64,000 nt of DNA from Paracyclopina nana (GCA_019096065.1 JAGUCH010000007.1:4486501-4550500); one strand, 5' to 3'. Positions 9,212 through 20,488 are shown, counted from the stretch's first letter. Numbers and translations: made by a program. The notes: generated from the letters alone by a model not told the origin.

Positions 9212-12200
9212 CCCTCACCTTCCCTCATATTAGCAGCTCTCGACCACATCGCCAGCCATCAGCAATTCGTGGCCCAAGTTCCGATTCGCATCGGCAAGGT
9301 CAAGGCCAGGGCTCTGGTCGACAGTGGCAACAGCTGGCGCACATGTATCTCCGAGAATTTCGCACGTCGGCTCGGAGTTTTTCCGCATGGCCTCCGGCCC
9401 ATGCCCGACATGCCCGCCGTGGGCACCGCCCACGCGCAGCAGCGCCTCCAAGTCCTGGGAGAGTTGCGGCAGCCACTACGGGTGCAGCTAGGCAATCACC
9501 CCCACTCCTTCTCGATCCGGCCCGCGGTGGTGCGAAACCTCTCTATGGATTTCAATCTGTCGGGGCCGTTCCTGAGCCATCATCGCATCGATCAACTCCA
9601 CTCCCAAGGGACCCTCCGGGTGCATGGGAAACAGATTCCGTTGGTGGGCGCTCTCCAAGCCACTGTGGCCCAAGAGGAGTACGAAGTCCGGATCTTGCGA
9701 CCTGTCCAAATTCCAGCCCGCACTGTCGCCTTGGTGGCCGCAGTAGCTACCCACTGGCCTCATGGGTCCACGAGGTCCGCCGCACTCGAGGCGGAGCCCC
9801 AGTTCGCCGCACAGACGCAGCTCGCCCCCTGGAGCGTTGCATTAGACCAGCCGAGGGCCGGCGGGAACTTGTCGGTCGGGGTGTTGAATCCCCTGGATCA
9901 CCCGCTCCGTCTCAAAGGTGGAGTGGTCTATGGCACCCGCCGCACCTATGAGGGAGCCGATGTGCCCGGCGGATCCGAGGCCAGCCCTGGTGTGCAAGCC
10001 GTGCGTGCGTCCACCGCCGCGCGCAACTTCGGCCAGAAGTCGCCTGAAGTCGACACAGCCTGCCGCTATGAGCAATTTAATTTTATCATCGCCACCTTCA
10101 AACTGAAAGACAATGAAATGCGCAAGGGGGACCCCAAGCGGCTGGCCCAGGCTACCACGCTGCTCGCTGCCCATGTGAAGGCCTTTTCGCTTGACGGCCG
10201 CACCGGGCAGACCAAGTTGGTCGAACACGCCATCGACCTCAAGCCAGGGACGAAGCCCATCAACATCCGTCGATGACCTATCAACCCGAATCTCGAAGCT
10301 TCCTGAAGGAGCAGATCAAGAAATGGCTGGACGAAGAGGTTATCACACCTATCACGTCCCCTTGGTCTGCGCCTCTTGTCCCCGTCCGGAAGAAAGACGG
10401 CACGCTGAGATGGTGTGTCGACTATAGGGAACTCAACAAAGCCACTGTGGTCGACTCGCACCCCATCGGAGATGTCAGAGACAATCTCAGCCGACTGGAC
10501 CGCTCGACAGTGTTCTCGACACTGGACGCAGTGGGCGCCTTTAACGTGGTCCCCATTCGAGCGGAAGATGTCGAAAAGACCACCTTCTCTACGGGAGATG
10601 GCTCCTACGCCTTCCTCAAGATGCCCTTCGGCCTCACTAATGCGCCCAAAACGTATAGTCGTCTCAATCGGTTGGTCCTAGAAGGAGTATCATGGGATGT
10701 CGCCTTGCCCTACCTCGACGACTGCCTGGTTCACTCCGCCGACTTCGAGTCCCACCTCTGCAACCTCCGCTTAGTGTTGCAAGCCCACGAGAAGGCGGGG
10801 CTCCTGTTGAAGCCATCCAAATGCCACCTGTTCCAATCCAGAGTGACATACCTGGGACACGTTGTCACCCCACAAGGCCTCGATGTCATGCCGGCCTACA
10901 TCGACCTCATCCGTGAGTGGCCACTGCCTAATACCAGGAAGCAACTGCGGATATTTCTCGGTAAGGCCAACTACTACCGATCCTTCATCGAAAAGTATCA
11001 ACACGTCGCGGCACCCTTGTCCGACAAGCTTTCCAAGGACGACGGCACCAGCGACAACCACGTCTTCCAGCCCACTCCTGAGTACCGGGCCGCCTTCGAC
11101 GAGCTCAAGCGCAGGTTGACCTCGGCGCCCGTGCTGGCCTACCCTGACTTCGCTTCGCCTAACCCCTTTATCTTGGACACTGATTTCTCGCAAGAAAACA
11201 GGGCAGTGGGAGGAGTTCTCTCCCAAGTTCAGGATCGCAAGGAACGGGTCATTTTATACGGTGCCAAGAAGCTGAATGCGGCTCAGAGCAATTACTCCGC
11301 TAACCAGGGCGAGCTGGTGGCCGTAATAATCTTCATCAAGTAGTTTAAGTACTACTTGCAACATCGCCGTTTTATCCTGCGCACTGATCATCGGGCCCTC
11401 CTCTGGATCCGCTCCATGGAGGCCCAAACTGGCATGCTAGGCCAATGGCTCGACACCATCTCCAACTACGACTTCGAAGTAGTTCACCGGGCCGGGGTCA
11501 AGCACGGGAATGCTGACTCCCTCAGCCGCGCACCTCATTTAGAGTCGCGGGGAGATCACATCAGCTCGGATGTATCGGACGACGACTTCTTCCGGGTAGC
11601 CAGTTTGAAATTGATCCCCACAAAGCCAGAATTGTGGGCTGCAGCTCAAGAGGAGGATGACGATTTGGTCCTCTTGAAACAGCTGGTCCGGCTGAAACAG
11701 TCGCCCTCGCAGGAGAACCTCAACTCTGCGTCATCTCAAGGCCGGGTGTTACTGGAGCAGCTCAATACCATGACCCTGGATCAACAGGGGGCGCTCCGCC
11801 TGCTCGACAGGAAAAGGCAGCTTTCGCGATTGGTGGTACCCCGCAAGTGGCAAGAAGCCAGCCTCCGCCACGTGCACGACACCATGGGGCACCAGGGGCG
11901 CGACTCCGTGGTCCACCGGGCCGCTCAGCATTTCTACTTTCCGGGCATGACGCGCCTGGCCGACGAGGTCGTCAAGTCCTGCCTCCTCTGCCAGCGAACT
12001 AAGCCAGCCCAAAAGAACCAGCAACACACCCTCCGGTCGCATCATGCGGGCTACCCGTTAGAAATCTTGAGCCTGGACTACGTGGGGCTGTTCCAGCCTT
12101 CCTCGAATCGCCACCGATACTTGTTCACCGCGGGCGCGTGTTCACCAAATTGTTCGAAGCCTTTTCGTGCGGCTCCAATGATGCCGAGACAGCGGTGCGG

Positions 12201-13640
12201 TTTTTAACCACCGAAATCGTTCCTCGATTCGGCCTTCCAGAAAGACTCCACACCGACCAAGCGACCCACGTCACGGCTCATCTCATGCGGGAAGTGTGCG
12301 CCGCTCTTGGGATACAGGCCACTACTACTCCTTCGTACAACCCGCGCAGCAATCCGGTTGAAAGGGCGCACCGGGATCTCAACGAGCTAATCCGGAAGAT
12401 GATCAAAGGTCGATATGCGGATTGGGCCGAGGTTGTCCCCTTTGCGCTCTTCGTACTCTGCACCACCAAGAACCGCTCTACTGGCCTGGCGCCATACGAA
12501 ATGGTCTTCGGCCGTCAACCCTCGACCAACCTAGATTTGATCTTCGGGGACCCGCAACCGGCAGTGGCGAAGGCCACACAGGCAGGTCGTTTCGCCAAGC
12601 AGCTCAAGGAAAGAATACAGCTGGCGCATGAATGGGCACGTAAGAACATCTCCACCTCCATCGAACGACAGCGCCGAGCCTACCACATGGACAAGCGTGC
12701 ATTCCGTGTAGGGCAGAGAGTGTGGCTGTTCACTCCAAAGGTCATCCCGCGAATCTCCAAGAAACTGCAAACCTTTTGGACTGGACCTTGGACCATAGTG
12801 AAGCAGGTCAACGAGCTCACTTACGAGATCGCCCCCGATCCATCATGGGCTCACACGCGAAACCAAGTCGTTTCGGTGGATCGCCTTAAACTGTACGTCA
12901 CGTATGAGCAAAATAAGGACGACCCGCCCACAGCACCCCCGGCGGAGGATGTGGACCTGTCAATGCTGGGCGACGAGTCCACCGAGTTTCTCACGGACCC
13001 GCCAGACAACCCCGTGACAACATCGACCAGCGACTTCTCCACGCCTTACGAGTACGCGGTAGCTCCGATGGACCGGGAGTACGGGTTTCCGGAAGCCAAT
13101 AATGACCCTATTCCGGTTTTCAATGATGACCCGACCATACCTGAATACGACTGCACCCGATACGAACCTGATCCGGATGACCGGGCATCCACCCCAGAAA
13201 ATGAGCCTGAGACCGGCAGCCTGCCTACGCAAAATACACAACAGCTACAGGCATCTCCTCCCCGTGTGAATAGCCCTCAGCGCACGAGCACGGTAGTTAA
13301 GCGGAAACGCCGGTCAAATGCGCAAATGCTCCAGGCCGACACAGAACATTTCTTAGGTGGCCCCGACGCATTCTCAAAGCGATCACGTTCAAGAACCCGT
13401 AGTGGTGACAGGCAAAATGTACAAAACGACGACATTTTACTGCTGCAACACCTGCAGCCTACTCAGCCACCTATGCATCAAGTGGCAAGGTATCTGTTGC
13501 CACCATTAGAGCCGCGACCACTACCTCTCCGGCCGTCAATACCATCACCCATCAGAGAAGTGTCGCATTCAACATCGTTGTCGGCGCCATCAGCAGCGAC
13601 TGCAGAAACGTGCGATGATGTGTTCCAAGACGAAAAATAA
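9195..13640 (+). pseudogene. Element 2 Pol (protease, RT, RNase H, integrase), interrupted
   Basis: Read by -1 frameshift from gag. The segments are: to 10276, protease (ALVDSGNSW) and the RT N-terminus; 10273-11343, the RT core with catalytic YLDD near 10710 and the start of RNase H; 11344-12207, the rest of RNase H (RTDHRALLW) and integrase with its H-H-C-C zinc site (HDTMGHQGRD...CLLCQ) and first Asp (SLDYVG); 12138-13640, the remaining catalytic residues (HTDQATH, then PVERAH) and a GPY/F-like module (FWTGPWTI). A long acidic, Pro/Ser-rich tail follows, with no chromodomain seen. Breaks are a one-base frame change near 10273, TAG at 11341-11343 and a frame change near 12130-12140. Motif order is that of Ty3/gypsy. 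Confidence 0.85.
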
Positions 13641-13812
13641 CTACAGTGTACAAAGACTCTCAAATCACCAACATTCTGCTCCCTCACGACAAAGTTTGGG
13701 GGGGTGCGCTATTATTATTACTTCACATATGTATCATACCGTGCATAATTCACATCTGCTCATGTTATAAACCATGACGTTCGGTCGCAAGCAATGTTAA
13801 GACACATAATAA

Positions 13813-13835
13813 TCGCTCTCTTTCTCTCTTGCAGT
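13813..13835 (+). promoter_or_regulatory. Splice acceptor upstream of env (element 2)
   Basis: CTCTCTTTCTCTCTTGCAG is an almost pure pyrimidine tract ending in an AG at 13833-13834, 56 bases before the env ATG. Errantivirus env is translated from a spliced RNA, so this is where such an acceptor would be expected. Confidence 0.55.
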
Positions 13836-13890
13836 CTGAGTGACCAACTAACTACCTCTTAAAAGATACACTTAGCACGCTACCTCAACC

Positions 13891-15813
13891 ATGCACCCAG
13901 GCCATTGCTTGTGCAACCCTACACTGATGCTCATGGCATTCTTCATCTACAGCTACTGGATCCTCCTAGGCGAGGTGGCTCAAGCGGCAGCCTTTCCAGG
14001 ACAATCGCCTTGCCCGGCGGACCTGTTCACCCCAGACGCCAAGGTGACCTCGTTCACCACGTGCGACTGCGCGCATCCGGACGCCATGCACGAGGCCATC
14101 GACTTGAGCCAGCCTGAACTCTGTGAAGACATCCGCAGCTCTTCCCAATCACCGGTCAATATCACGATCCAGGTTTTACAGACCGCGTCGACCCTTTCCG
14201 TCAAGGCCTACCGATGCCGGGTACACATCTCACGAGAAGTCACCCGCTGCGGATACGACAGCATTAGCTACGGAAGCCAGATGACCGACGTGAATCGACC
14301 CTATCTGGTAACACCTCAAGCATGCCGAGATGCTGCCGAGAAACGCTTCCTCCTGGTGGAGGACAAAAAGGTCCAGGTCACGCTTAACAACCCGGTGTCC
14401 TTGTCCTACTTCTCGAAGGGCGGGCTCGACAAGGATCACAAATGCACGACGACCACATTTACCAGCGGCGGGATCACCTTCTCCCGCTCGTACGAAACCA
14501 CCACCATCCACGCCCTGGTGGAGCCCATCTACGGCAAGCTCAACACCACGAACGGCCGGGTGGTTTTCTCCAACCACCTGACTGCTAATTTCCAGGATTT
14601 GATTGTGCAGGACGACGCGGAGGGCACTATTGTGTGGCCCAAACGCAAGGCTCCTCGCTGCGAGGACGAGCTAAGCGAGGTATACAAGGGACCGGCCGTG
14701 CTGTACCCTCATCGCAATTCCTCCAGCCTCAGCAGCAACACTGGCCACCTGGGAGATCTACTCCTCCTCGCCCACGAAGAGGAGTCGCGGTTTGCGGGGT
14801 TTGTCTTGAAGGGTGTGCAATCCATGTGCCAGCGGCGGCTCTTCACTACGCAGCTCCGCGACTTCGCAGTCTTGATCGTTGGACCAGGGGACGGGCCTCT
14901 CCAGGCCAAGTACCTTCACCCCGAGGACATGGACGGCGCGAATATCCAGACCCAGCTGGCGTTCGTACACTCACAGCATGCGCTGCACATCCAGGACCGA
15001 TTCAAGTTCCTCCAGGAGCTCATCTGCAAGAACGAACGCTCGATTCTGCACTCTAAGCTTCAGAGCATGGCCTCCGGCTCCTTGTCGTACGCCACCCTCG
15101 ACAGCCATGGACCTGGCCACCTGGTTACCCGCGCTGGGGCCGTGGCCTATGTCACATCTTGCTACCCGGTACAGGCCGTCACGCGGTCTATTGCCAACTG
15201 TACACAAGAAATCCCCGTGCTGGTGAACAATGAAACACGGTTCGCCGACCCCCTCTCCTTTGTGCTGACCGACCGGCCCAGTGTGGTCCCGTGTGACTCC
15301 ATCACGCCTATCAAGTGGTGAATCCACAACCAGTGGATATGTGCGACTCCACAGATCCATGCTTGCATTGCCCCGACGCAACTCAATCCCATGTCGGATG
15401 CGGCGCCCCGGAGCGGGCATTATGACATCAGCCGAGGACTAGGAGGTGGCGTGTTCTCCGCAGAACAGCGAGCCAACCATATCCTCTACCTCCACCTGTT
15501 CAGCAGCCGGGAGGCTGTGGTAAATACGATCACGAGCAATGTTCTACATAACTCCCTTATCACAGGCAGTCGGTCAACTACGCTATGGACACAGGAGGAC
15601 ATAGACCAGATGGTGGACCATGTCAGCAGCGCGATCATCCCGTTCTTTAGCTCGGTGGGGAAGTACTATTCCTACTTCACGGGAACCCTCATCACCATCG
15701 GCCTGATCAAGCTGATCCTCGGCGCCGTCATTCGAATGGTTATCCTATACCGGCGACGGGACTGGGCTGGTGGATGTTATTGGCCCTCTGGCACACGGCC
15801 TTCCTCATGGTAG
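13891..15813 (+). pseudogene. Element 2 envelope glycoprotein, one in-frame stop
   Basis: The first 476 codons begin with a hydrophobic signal peptide (residues about 9-33, likely cleavage after AQA). A Cys-rich ectodomain follows with N-glycosylation sequons (NIT, NTT, NSS, NCT, NET) and paired cysteines near the N-terminus (TTCDCAHPD, then C after about 20 residues, then RCG). A TGA at 15319-15321 interrupts the frame; the same frame stays open to 15813 and contains a membrane helix (TLITIGLIKLILGAVIRMVI) and basic stop-transfer residues. The predicted whole is a type I fusion-type glycoprotein. The cysteine pattern recalls glycoproteins found in other arthropod LTR elements and, possibly, chuvirus-like viruses. 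That family assignment is a guess that a profile search must settle. Confidence 0.7.
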
Positions 15814-16073
15814 AGATGCCGTGGCGAATGCTCACCAACTTGGGGCATGATCAGATCCTGTTCCCTGGCGGAGACGACGACGACGAGGACCAACCTCCCA
15901 CGCGTGGCAGACGTCGACCTTGCACCCGGGCTGGACCCGAAGCGTACCGGCTGGCGGCCCTCAGCGATGGAGATGAAGAAGATGAATACCCCGACGATGC
16001 ACCGCCGAAATATGGATCTGCGGAGCCAGGGAAGCCGACGAACCCCGCCGGTCCGGATTCCGCCAGCGGATGA
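15774..16073 (+). CDS. Element 2 env cytoplasmic tail in shifted frame
   Basis: This 99-codon frame overlaps the end of the env ORF. It begins with a second hydrophobic stretch and then an acidic DDDDED segment and Pro-rich sequence. Because the membrane-proximal sequence of env continues more naturally here, a one-base indel near 15770 probably separates it from env. Its stop overlaps the ATG of the next ORF (ATGA, 16070-16073). Confidence 0.45.
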   Translation: MLLALWHTAFLMVEMPWRMLTNLGHDQILFPGGDDDDEDQPPTRGRRRPCTRAGPEAYRLAALSDGDEEDEYPDDAPPKYGSAEPGKPTNPAGPDSASG

Positions 16074-16360
16074 AGGAGGCTCTCTTCAAGGAGCAGGATG
16101 GCCTCTACCGGAACCTCCAGGCTCAGGTCGACGCCCTAGCAAGGCAGAACAAGACGATGCACAACTACATCATGGCTGTGCTTCCCTCTGCACCGGCGCC
16201 TAACACTGTGGCCTCTGCAACCTCGACGCCCTTGAAGTCGCCAATGGAAGGAGGAGCCACCGCGGGTCCGCCTATCTCCCCAGTAGTACCTCTGGCCACG
16301 GGATCCCCCAGGCATCGGGTACCAGCATTGCGCCGTGAGGACACGGCCACGCTTCAATAG
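16070..16360 (+). CDS. Element 2 3'-terminal small ORF, coiled-coil plus Ser/Pro/Thr tail
   Basis: This 96-codon ORF starts in an ATGA overlap with the preceding frame. It has a short amphipathic helix (MKEALFKEQDGLYRNLQAQ and on, heptad-like) and then a Pro/Thr/Ser/Ala-rich tail. It may be an accessory protein or simply the end of the env tail after another indel. Its function is unknown. Confidence 0.4.
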   Translation: MKEALFKEQDGLYRNLQAQVDALARQNKTMHNYIMAVLPSAPAPNTVASATSTPLKSPMEGGATAGPPISPVVPLATGSPRHRVPALRREDTATLQ

Positions 16361-16368
16361 GGGGAAAT

Positions 16369-16562
16369 TGTAGCAGGATCCCGAGCCTGCGTGCCTGCGC
16401 TCTCGCCTCCCTCCTGGGGCGATATTACTATGACTGTATACGGGCAGTAAATATACGACCATGCTCGAGCGAACAGCTCGACAATATATTCCCTAATACG
16501 CAGTAAGGTCTACAAGTTAATATGGCGTAGCACGTTGGTCTCAGAGTGTTCGAACCCCTACA
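16369..16562 (+). repeat. LTR-like 3' end of element 2 (194 bp)
   Basis: A purine tract (AGGGGGAAA) immediately precedes TGTAGCAGG. The block closes with CCCCTACA, so its ends are inverted (TGTAG/CTACA), as in LTRs. GC content falls sharply after this point. No second copy is in the window. Confidence 0.5.
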
Positions 16563-16833
16563 GAAAGGATCATGTGAAGTTGATATCATCTAGACTGGCC
16601 ATTCTTTGGTAAGTTTTGGCAAATTATTTTGGCTTAGTAAAAATAAGTAATATTTTAGTATGACATATTGCTTGGCATGTTGGCATACTATTATTGGGAG
16701 GCTCAACTTATTACAAATTTGGCAATTAGAACAATTGTCCTACCTTTCAACAGCATAGAAGAATTAATATTTAAGACAGAATACAAATTGCCTTAAGACC
16801 AGGCACATCTGAAGAAGACTTGTTCAAAACATC
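16563..16833. other. AT-rich spacer
   Basis: I see no gene or repeat in this stretch. It ends in the left copy of the 9-bp duplication CAAAACATC (16825-16833). Confidence 0.5.
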
Positions 16834-17529
16834 GGGTGAGCACAATAACGTCGAATTTAGAGTTGTTTTTACGTCGAATGAGTGAGTCGCATTAGCGTCG
16901 ACATCGGGCATTCACTTAAGACGACACTTTTGTCATAGTTGTTTTAATCTCGACATCCGGGCATACAATAAAGTCGACAGGTTTGAACATGTTCTTTTAA
17001 TGTCGACACCGGACGCCTTAGCGTCGACAAAAGATATTTTTTTGTCAACACACATCAGCATTATAATAGGTTACTGCATATTTGACTGTTTTAGCATTTT
17101 TTTCATAGAGGAAGTAAAATCTTAGGCTAGGTTTACTTTTTTATTATAACTGATATTTTGGGAAAAAATATCTCAGAGAAATAATGAAAAAACAAGACTT
17201 TTTTAATGGAGCAGAATGGATTTTGTTACCAAAAGACTGAGTCCAAAGTCAGAATCTGAAAAATGATTTTACAATTTACCAAAATAGCTCCAAATTCTGT
17301 CTACGCTAAAGCATGGTTTGTCGACATAGAAGCATGAGGTGTCGACATTAATGCATGATGTGTCTATGCTAATATTACATTGGTATTTCGACACAAAAGC
17401 AACTCTCACAAAAGTGTCGATGTAAAAACATCATGTAGTAAAAAAAAATGTCGACATTAAAACATCTCTCGCAAAAGTGTCGACGCAAATGCAACTCTCG
17501 CAATAGTGTCGTCGTTATTGATGGCGCCC
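16834..17529. mobile_element. Mutator-like non-autonomous element (696 bp) with 9-bp target duplication
   Basis: The left end reads GGGTGAGCACAATAACG and the reverse complement of the right end reads GGGCGCCATCAATAACG, a diverged terminal inverted repeat. The flanks are perfect 9-bp direct repeats (CAAAACATC at 16825-16833 and 17530-17538). Inside, GTCGAC-containing motifs recur at least ten times, in inverted orientation in the two halves (for example GCGTCGACA left, GTGTCGACGC right). There is no coding capacity. A 9-bp duplication with GGG ends points to the Mutator superfamily; assignment without a transposase is inference. Confidence 0.75.
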
Positions 17530-17538
17530 CAAAACATC

Positions 17539-18077
17539 AACTGATCCTCTAGATTGTCCTGAAGTTAAAGGCAAGATGTTGTAGACCGAATAAAACACAT
17601 GAAATACACGACAAATATCCAATGAAAGACTAGTGAATAGCGAAATAAAAGAATGATAAGAAAAAAAGAGGTGTTTTCTTTGTAATGGCGTGATTCGAAC
17701 TGAACCTTTTATTGAGCGAGCAAAAGAGCGCAATACTCAGCGCAACGCAAGGCAAACAAGGTGAATACAAAAAGGTGGGGTACAAACACAAGTCTTGAAG
17801 TGAGAGGCAAGTCCTAAAGTTTCAGCCAAGTCCTAAAGTTTCTGCCAAATCTTGATATATTGGCCAAGTCCTGAAGTATCAGCCAGGTTGTGAAGTATAT
17901 TGCATTTCAGCTTTAGTTTCAACTGATTCAAAGTATTAGGTCAGCCTAAATTCTATTATGGTACTATGTATTAGCGATAGTTTATATTCCTAGTTTGGAA
18001 AAGATGATGTTCCTTATCTGTCACAGCAGTTTCTATTCCTTTACTGTCACAGTAGATCCTATTCCTGCTCCACCATG
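17539..18077. repeat. Intergenic tandem repeats flanking a Mutator-like element
   Basis: No gene is seen. A ~21-bp unit (GCCAAGTCCTAAAGTTTC and variants) repeats about five times at 17789-17900. A second array of ~27 bp (GTCACAGTAGATCCTATTCC type) lies at about 18027-18077 and resumes at 25284-25440 on the far side of the next element. Confidence 0.6.
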
Positions 18078-19023
18078 GGGCGCCATTACTAAACACTACT
18101 GTTTTTACCGCTACGCATTAGTCACTACTGTTTTTGAACATATATTATAAGCACTACACTACAGACACACTAAGATCTACTGTCCATCTACTGATGTAGT
18201 AACCAATACAGAATTAAATATACTCTTTTTGTACTGACATACTAAGCACTACACTACCACTGACACTTTAGTCACTACTCCTGTCACATTAGGAGTACTA
18301 AGATTACACATTGGTATATTATTGGTATATATTATTTTAAGGTCAGGCATTTAAGGTTTGGCTTGTGAGTTTATGTTTTTAAAGTTAGGCTTTTCCACTA
18401 GAGCTTTTAAAGTATGACATATTTAAGGTTAGGTAATTCAGGCTATGCTTTCAATGTTTGGCTTTTGAAATTATGATTTGCAAGTTAGGCTTATAAAGGA
18501 AGGCTTTAAAGGTTAGGCTTTTCAGGTAATACTTAAGAATTGGGAGGGTTTTTTTTTGTTTTTGCTTTGGCTTTGGCTTTTTGATTTATTGTACAATGTT
18601 AGTGTCCGCCCAACTAGGAAAAATTAAAAATCGGGGATCGAAAATGATTCCAGAATCATGAGAGGAATTTTCGCCAGAATCTTACAAAACATCTCTCAGT
18701 ATTGTATAAACTTGTTAGCCTCTCCTGTAGATGAAGGAACATTTGCACTAAAAATTATCTATAAATTGTCCCTATAAGTAGCAAATAACTTGTCAGCCTA
18801 TTTGGAGATGGATGCCCCAAGCAACCTGGCGACAGAACAGCAACAATAATTGCTGACAGGAAAGGAACTTGATTTCCCTAATTCTTGCTAAGAATTTGAA
18901 GATGTTTGCAATTCTACTAAATTGGCCCCTCAAAACCTTGTTTTTGTTGCGTATTCGCAAAAAATGCTTTTTGTGCCTTTTTGGCCTATATGAGCTTTTA
19001 ATTCTTTTAAATTCAAGTAATTA

Positions 19024-19264
19024 TGTTATGTTTTTATAACTTTCATCATTCATGGCGCTAGCGCGTCATCCTTCAGTAATATAGTAGTATAGTAGCATAG
19101 TTCGAGCCGCGCTGCCTAACCACACTTTCACCTAGCAGGATGTGCAATGCGATTTCACCTTGACAGTACATTGTATATACAGTGCTTGGTTGAGAAATAA
19201 ACTCAGTTGTGGCTTTGTACGAGAGAAGTCAAGTTCCATAATGTAGACACCAAAATTCACAACA
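19024..19264 (+). repeat. 5' LTR of element 3 (241 bp)
   Basis: TG...CA ends, AATAAA within (GAGAAATAAACTCAG), identical by eye to 23996-24236. The 4-bp target copy ATTA precedes it; a shared A could extend this to AATTA. Confidence 0.95.
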
Positions 19265-19333
19265 ACTGGTGGCAGCTCACTTACCTGCAGCCCTGGAGGG
19301 AATGAGAAGTGAGTGATGCTGAGTCCTATTTAA

Positions 19334-20488
19334 ATGGCTGATAGTGAGGACGAATATTATGAGGACGAATTTTACGAAGAGGCTTCATCAGAGGGAACAA
19401 TTCCACCTACTGCTCCACCACAAGAGGATAACACAGAAACCTCCGCATTTCCTCAACAATGTCTGTTCACTATGGCTCAGCGTAATATCAAGGCAATTGA
19501 TGTACCCGAATTTAGTGGGGACCCGGCAGTTGACAAGCTGCAAGCACGAGCATGGGCTAGGAGGATCGACGATTTAAGAGCCCTTGCCAACGAAAACATC
19601 CCAGCTGGACAGCCGCAAAGATGGACGGACGAAATGACAGCCATGTACGCTGCCATGGCACTCAAAGCCAAGGCAGCACAATGGTATAACACCCTAAAGG
19701 AAGAGGGATTTGCTCCTAAAAAGTGGAGTGGAGTATCTGGTCTGAAGAAGGAGTTCCTGGATCATTGGCACCATGAGGCCACTTTAGCCGAACAGTCCGC
19801 AATCGAGGACAGCCTGGTGCAGGAGGCATCAGAATCCGTGCGGGATTTCTATGACCGTGTAAAAACTGGAGTCATGACCCTAATGGAAACTTTCATCGTC
19901 CTTGGTGAGGGCGAGTATGCCACAAATGATGCTGCCGTAGAAGTGTGCAAGAGGAGCGCATATGTGTTCGCATGCCGGCGAAAGTTCATTCAAGGTCTGT
20001 TACCTGCCATCAAGAAGCAGGTGATCGTGCATGACATCACGGACCTTAAGGCAATCTTAAAGGTTGCTAAGCGTGTAGAGGCCTCATTGTCAAGTGAAAA
20101 GAAAGCCACTGTACCAGTCCCTGAAGTCCATGCTGTTGAGCAAGCCGACAGTGCTCAGGAGAGCAATCCTCACAACCAGCCTCTGACACTAGAAGCACTT
20201 GTGAATCTCATCAATGGAAGTGGAGCGCAAGGACAAGCGCAAGGACAAGTGCAAGGACAAGCCCGAGGACAAGTGCGGGGTCCTGCAAGTGGACAGTTCC
20301 GAGCCAACATGGTCTGCTGGTATTGCACCAAGAAGAATCATAGTGAGGCTGAGTGCTTTTCCAGGCAAGCAGATGCTGCTAAGGGCATGTACAACCCAAG
20401 GCCTGGCAGTAAAAGAGCAACAGAGCAGGAGGCAAATAAGGTCAATGAAGTTCGTGCCTCCTACCATTCCAACCCTTTAAACTGGTAA
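19334..20488 (+). CDS. Element 3 Gag
   Basis: This 384-codon ORF begins at ATG with an acidic Asp/Glu/Tyr-rich N-terminus. A capsid-like helical domain spans about 45-250 (WARRIDDL, KAAQWYNTL, FLDHWHHEA, VRDFYDRV; the pattern of the retrotransposon gag domain). A Gly/Gln repeat (GQAQGQVQGQARGQVRG, about 297-315) and one zinc knuckle (CWYCTKKNHSEAEC) follow. The ORF is intact. The last codons form the slip site T TTA AAC; the stop TAA lies just beyond it, so pol is entered by -1 frameshifting. Confidence 0.9.
   Translation: MADSEDEYYEDEFYEEASSEGTIPPTAPPQEDNTETSAFPQQCLFTMAQRNIKAIDVPEFSGDPAVDKLQARAWARRIDDLRALANENIPAGQPQRWTDEMTAMYAAMALKAKAAQWYNTLKEEGFAPKKWSGVSGLKKEFLDHWHHEATLAEQSAIEDSLVQEASESVRDFYDRVKTGVMTLMETFIVLGEGEYATNDAAVEVCKRSAYVFACRRKFIQGLLPAIKKQVIVHDITDLKAILKVAKRVEASLSSEKKATVPVPEVHAVEQADSAQESNPHNQPLTLEALVNLINGSGAQGQAQGQVQGQARGQVRGPASGQFRANMVCWYCTKKNHSEAECFSRQADAAKGMYNPRPGSKRATEQEANKVNEVRASYHSNPLNW

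Larger units (their letters stand above)
6675..16562 (+). mobile_element. LTR retrotransposon 2 (gypsy type with envelope gene), degraded
   Basis: A GC-rich block, unlike the AT-rich host flanks, carries gag, protease-RT-RNase H-integrase, an envelope gene and a small 3' ORF in retroviral order. Pol and env are interrupted: a frame change near 10273, TAG at 11341-11343, a frame change near 12130-12140, TGA at 15319-15321 and a frame change near 15770. A 194-bp LTR-like sequence closes the 3' end (16369-16562, TGTAG...CTACA), but no copy of it occurs upstream of gag. Either the 5' LTR lies left of element 1, which would then be nested inside this element, or the ends were rearranged. The left boundary is uncertain. 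Confidence 0.8.

Noticed and set aside
16523-16562. tRNA or SINE promoter suggested by GTTCGAACCCC (B-box like) with TGGCGTAG upstream
   Set aside because: The two boxes are only about 15-20 bases apart, too close for a tRNA, and no cloverleaf can be drawn; the sequence fits the end of an LTR.
18340-18540. Telomere-like TTAGG repeats
   Set aside because: GGTTAGGCTT motifs are dispersed and degenerate, not a TTAGG tandem array; they are internal to the Mutator-like element.
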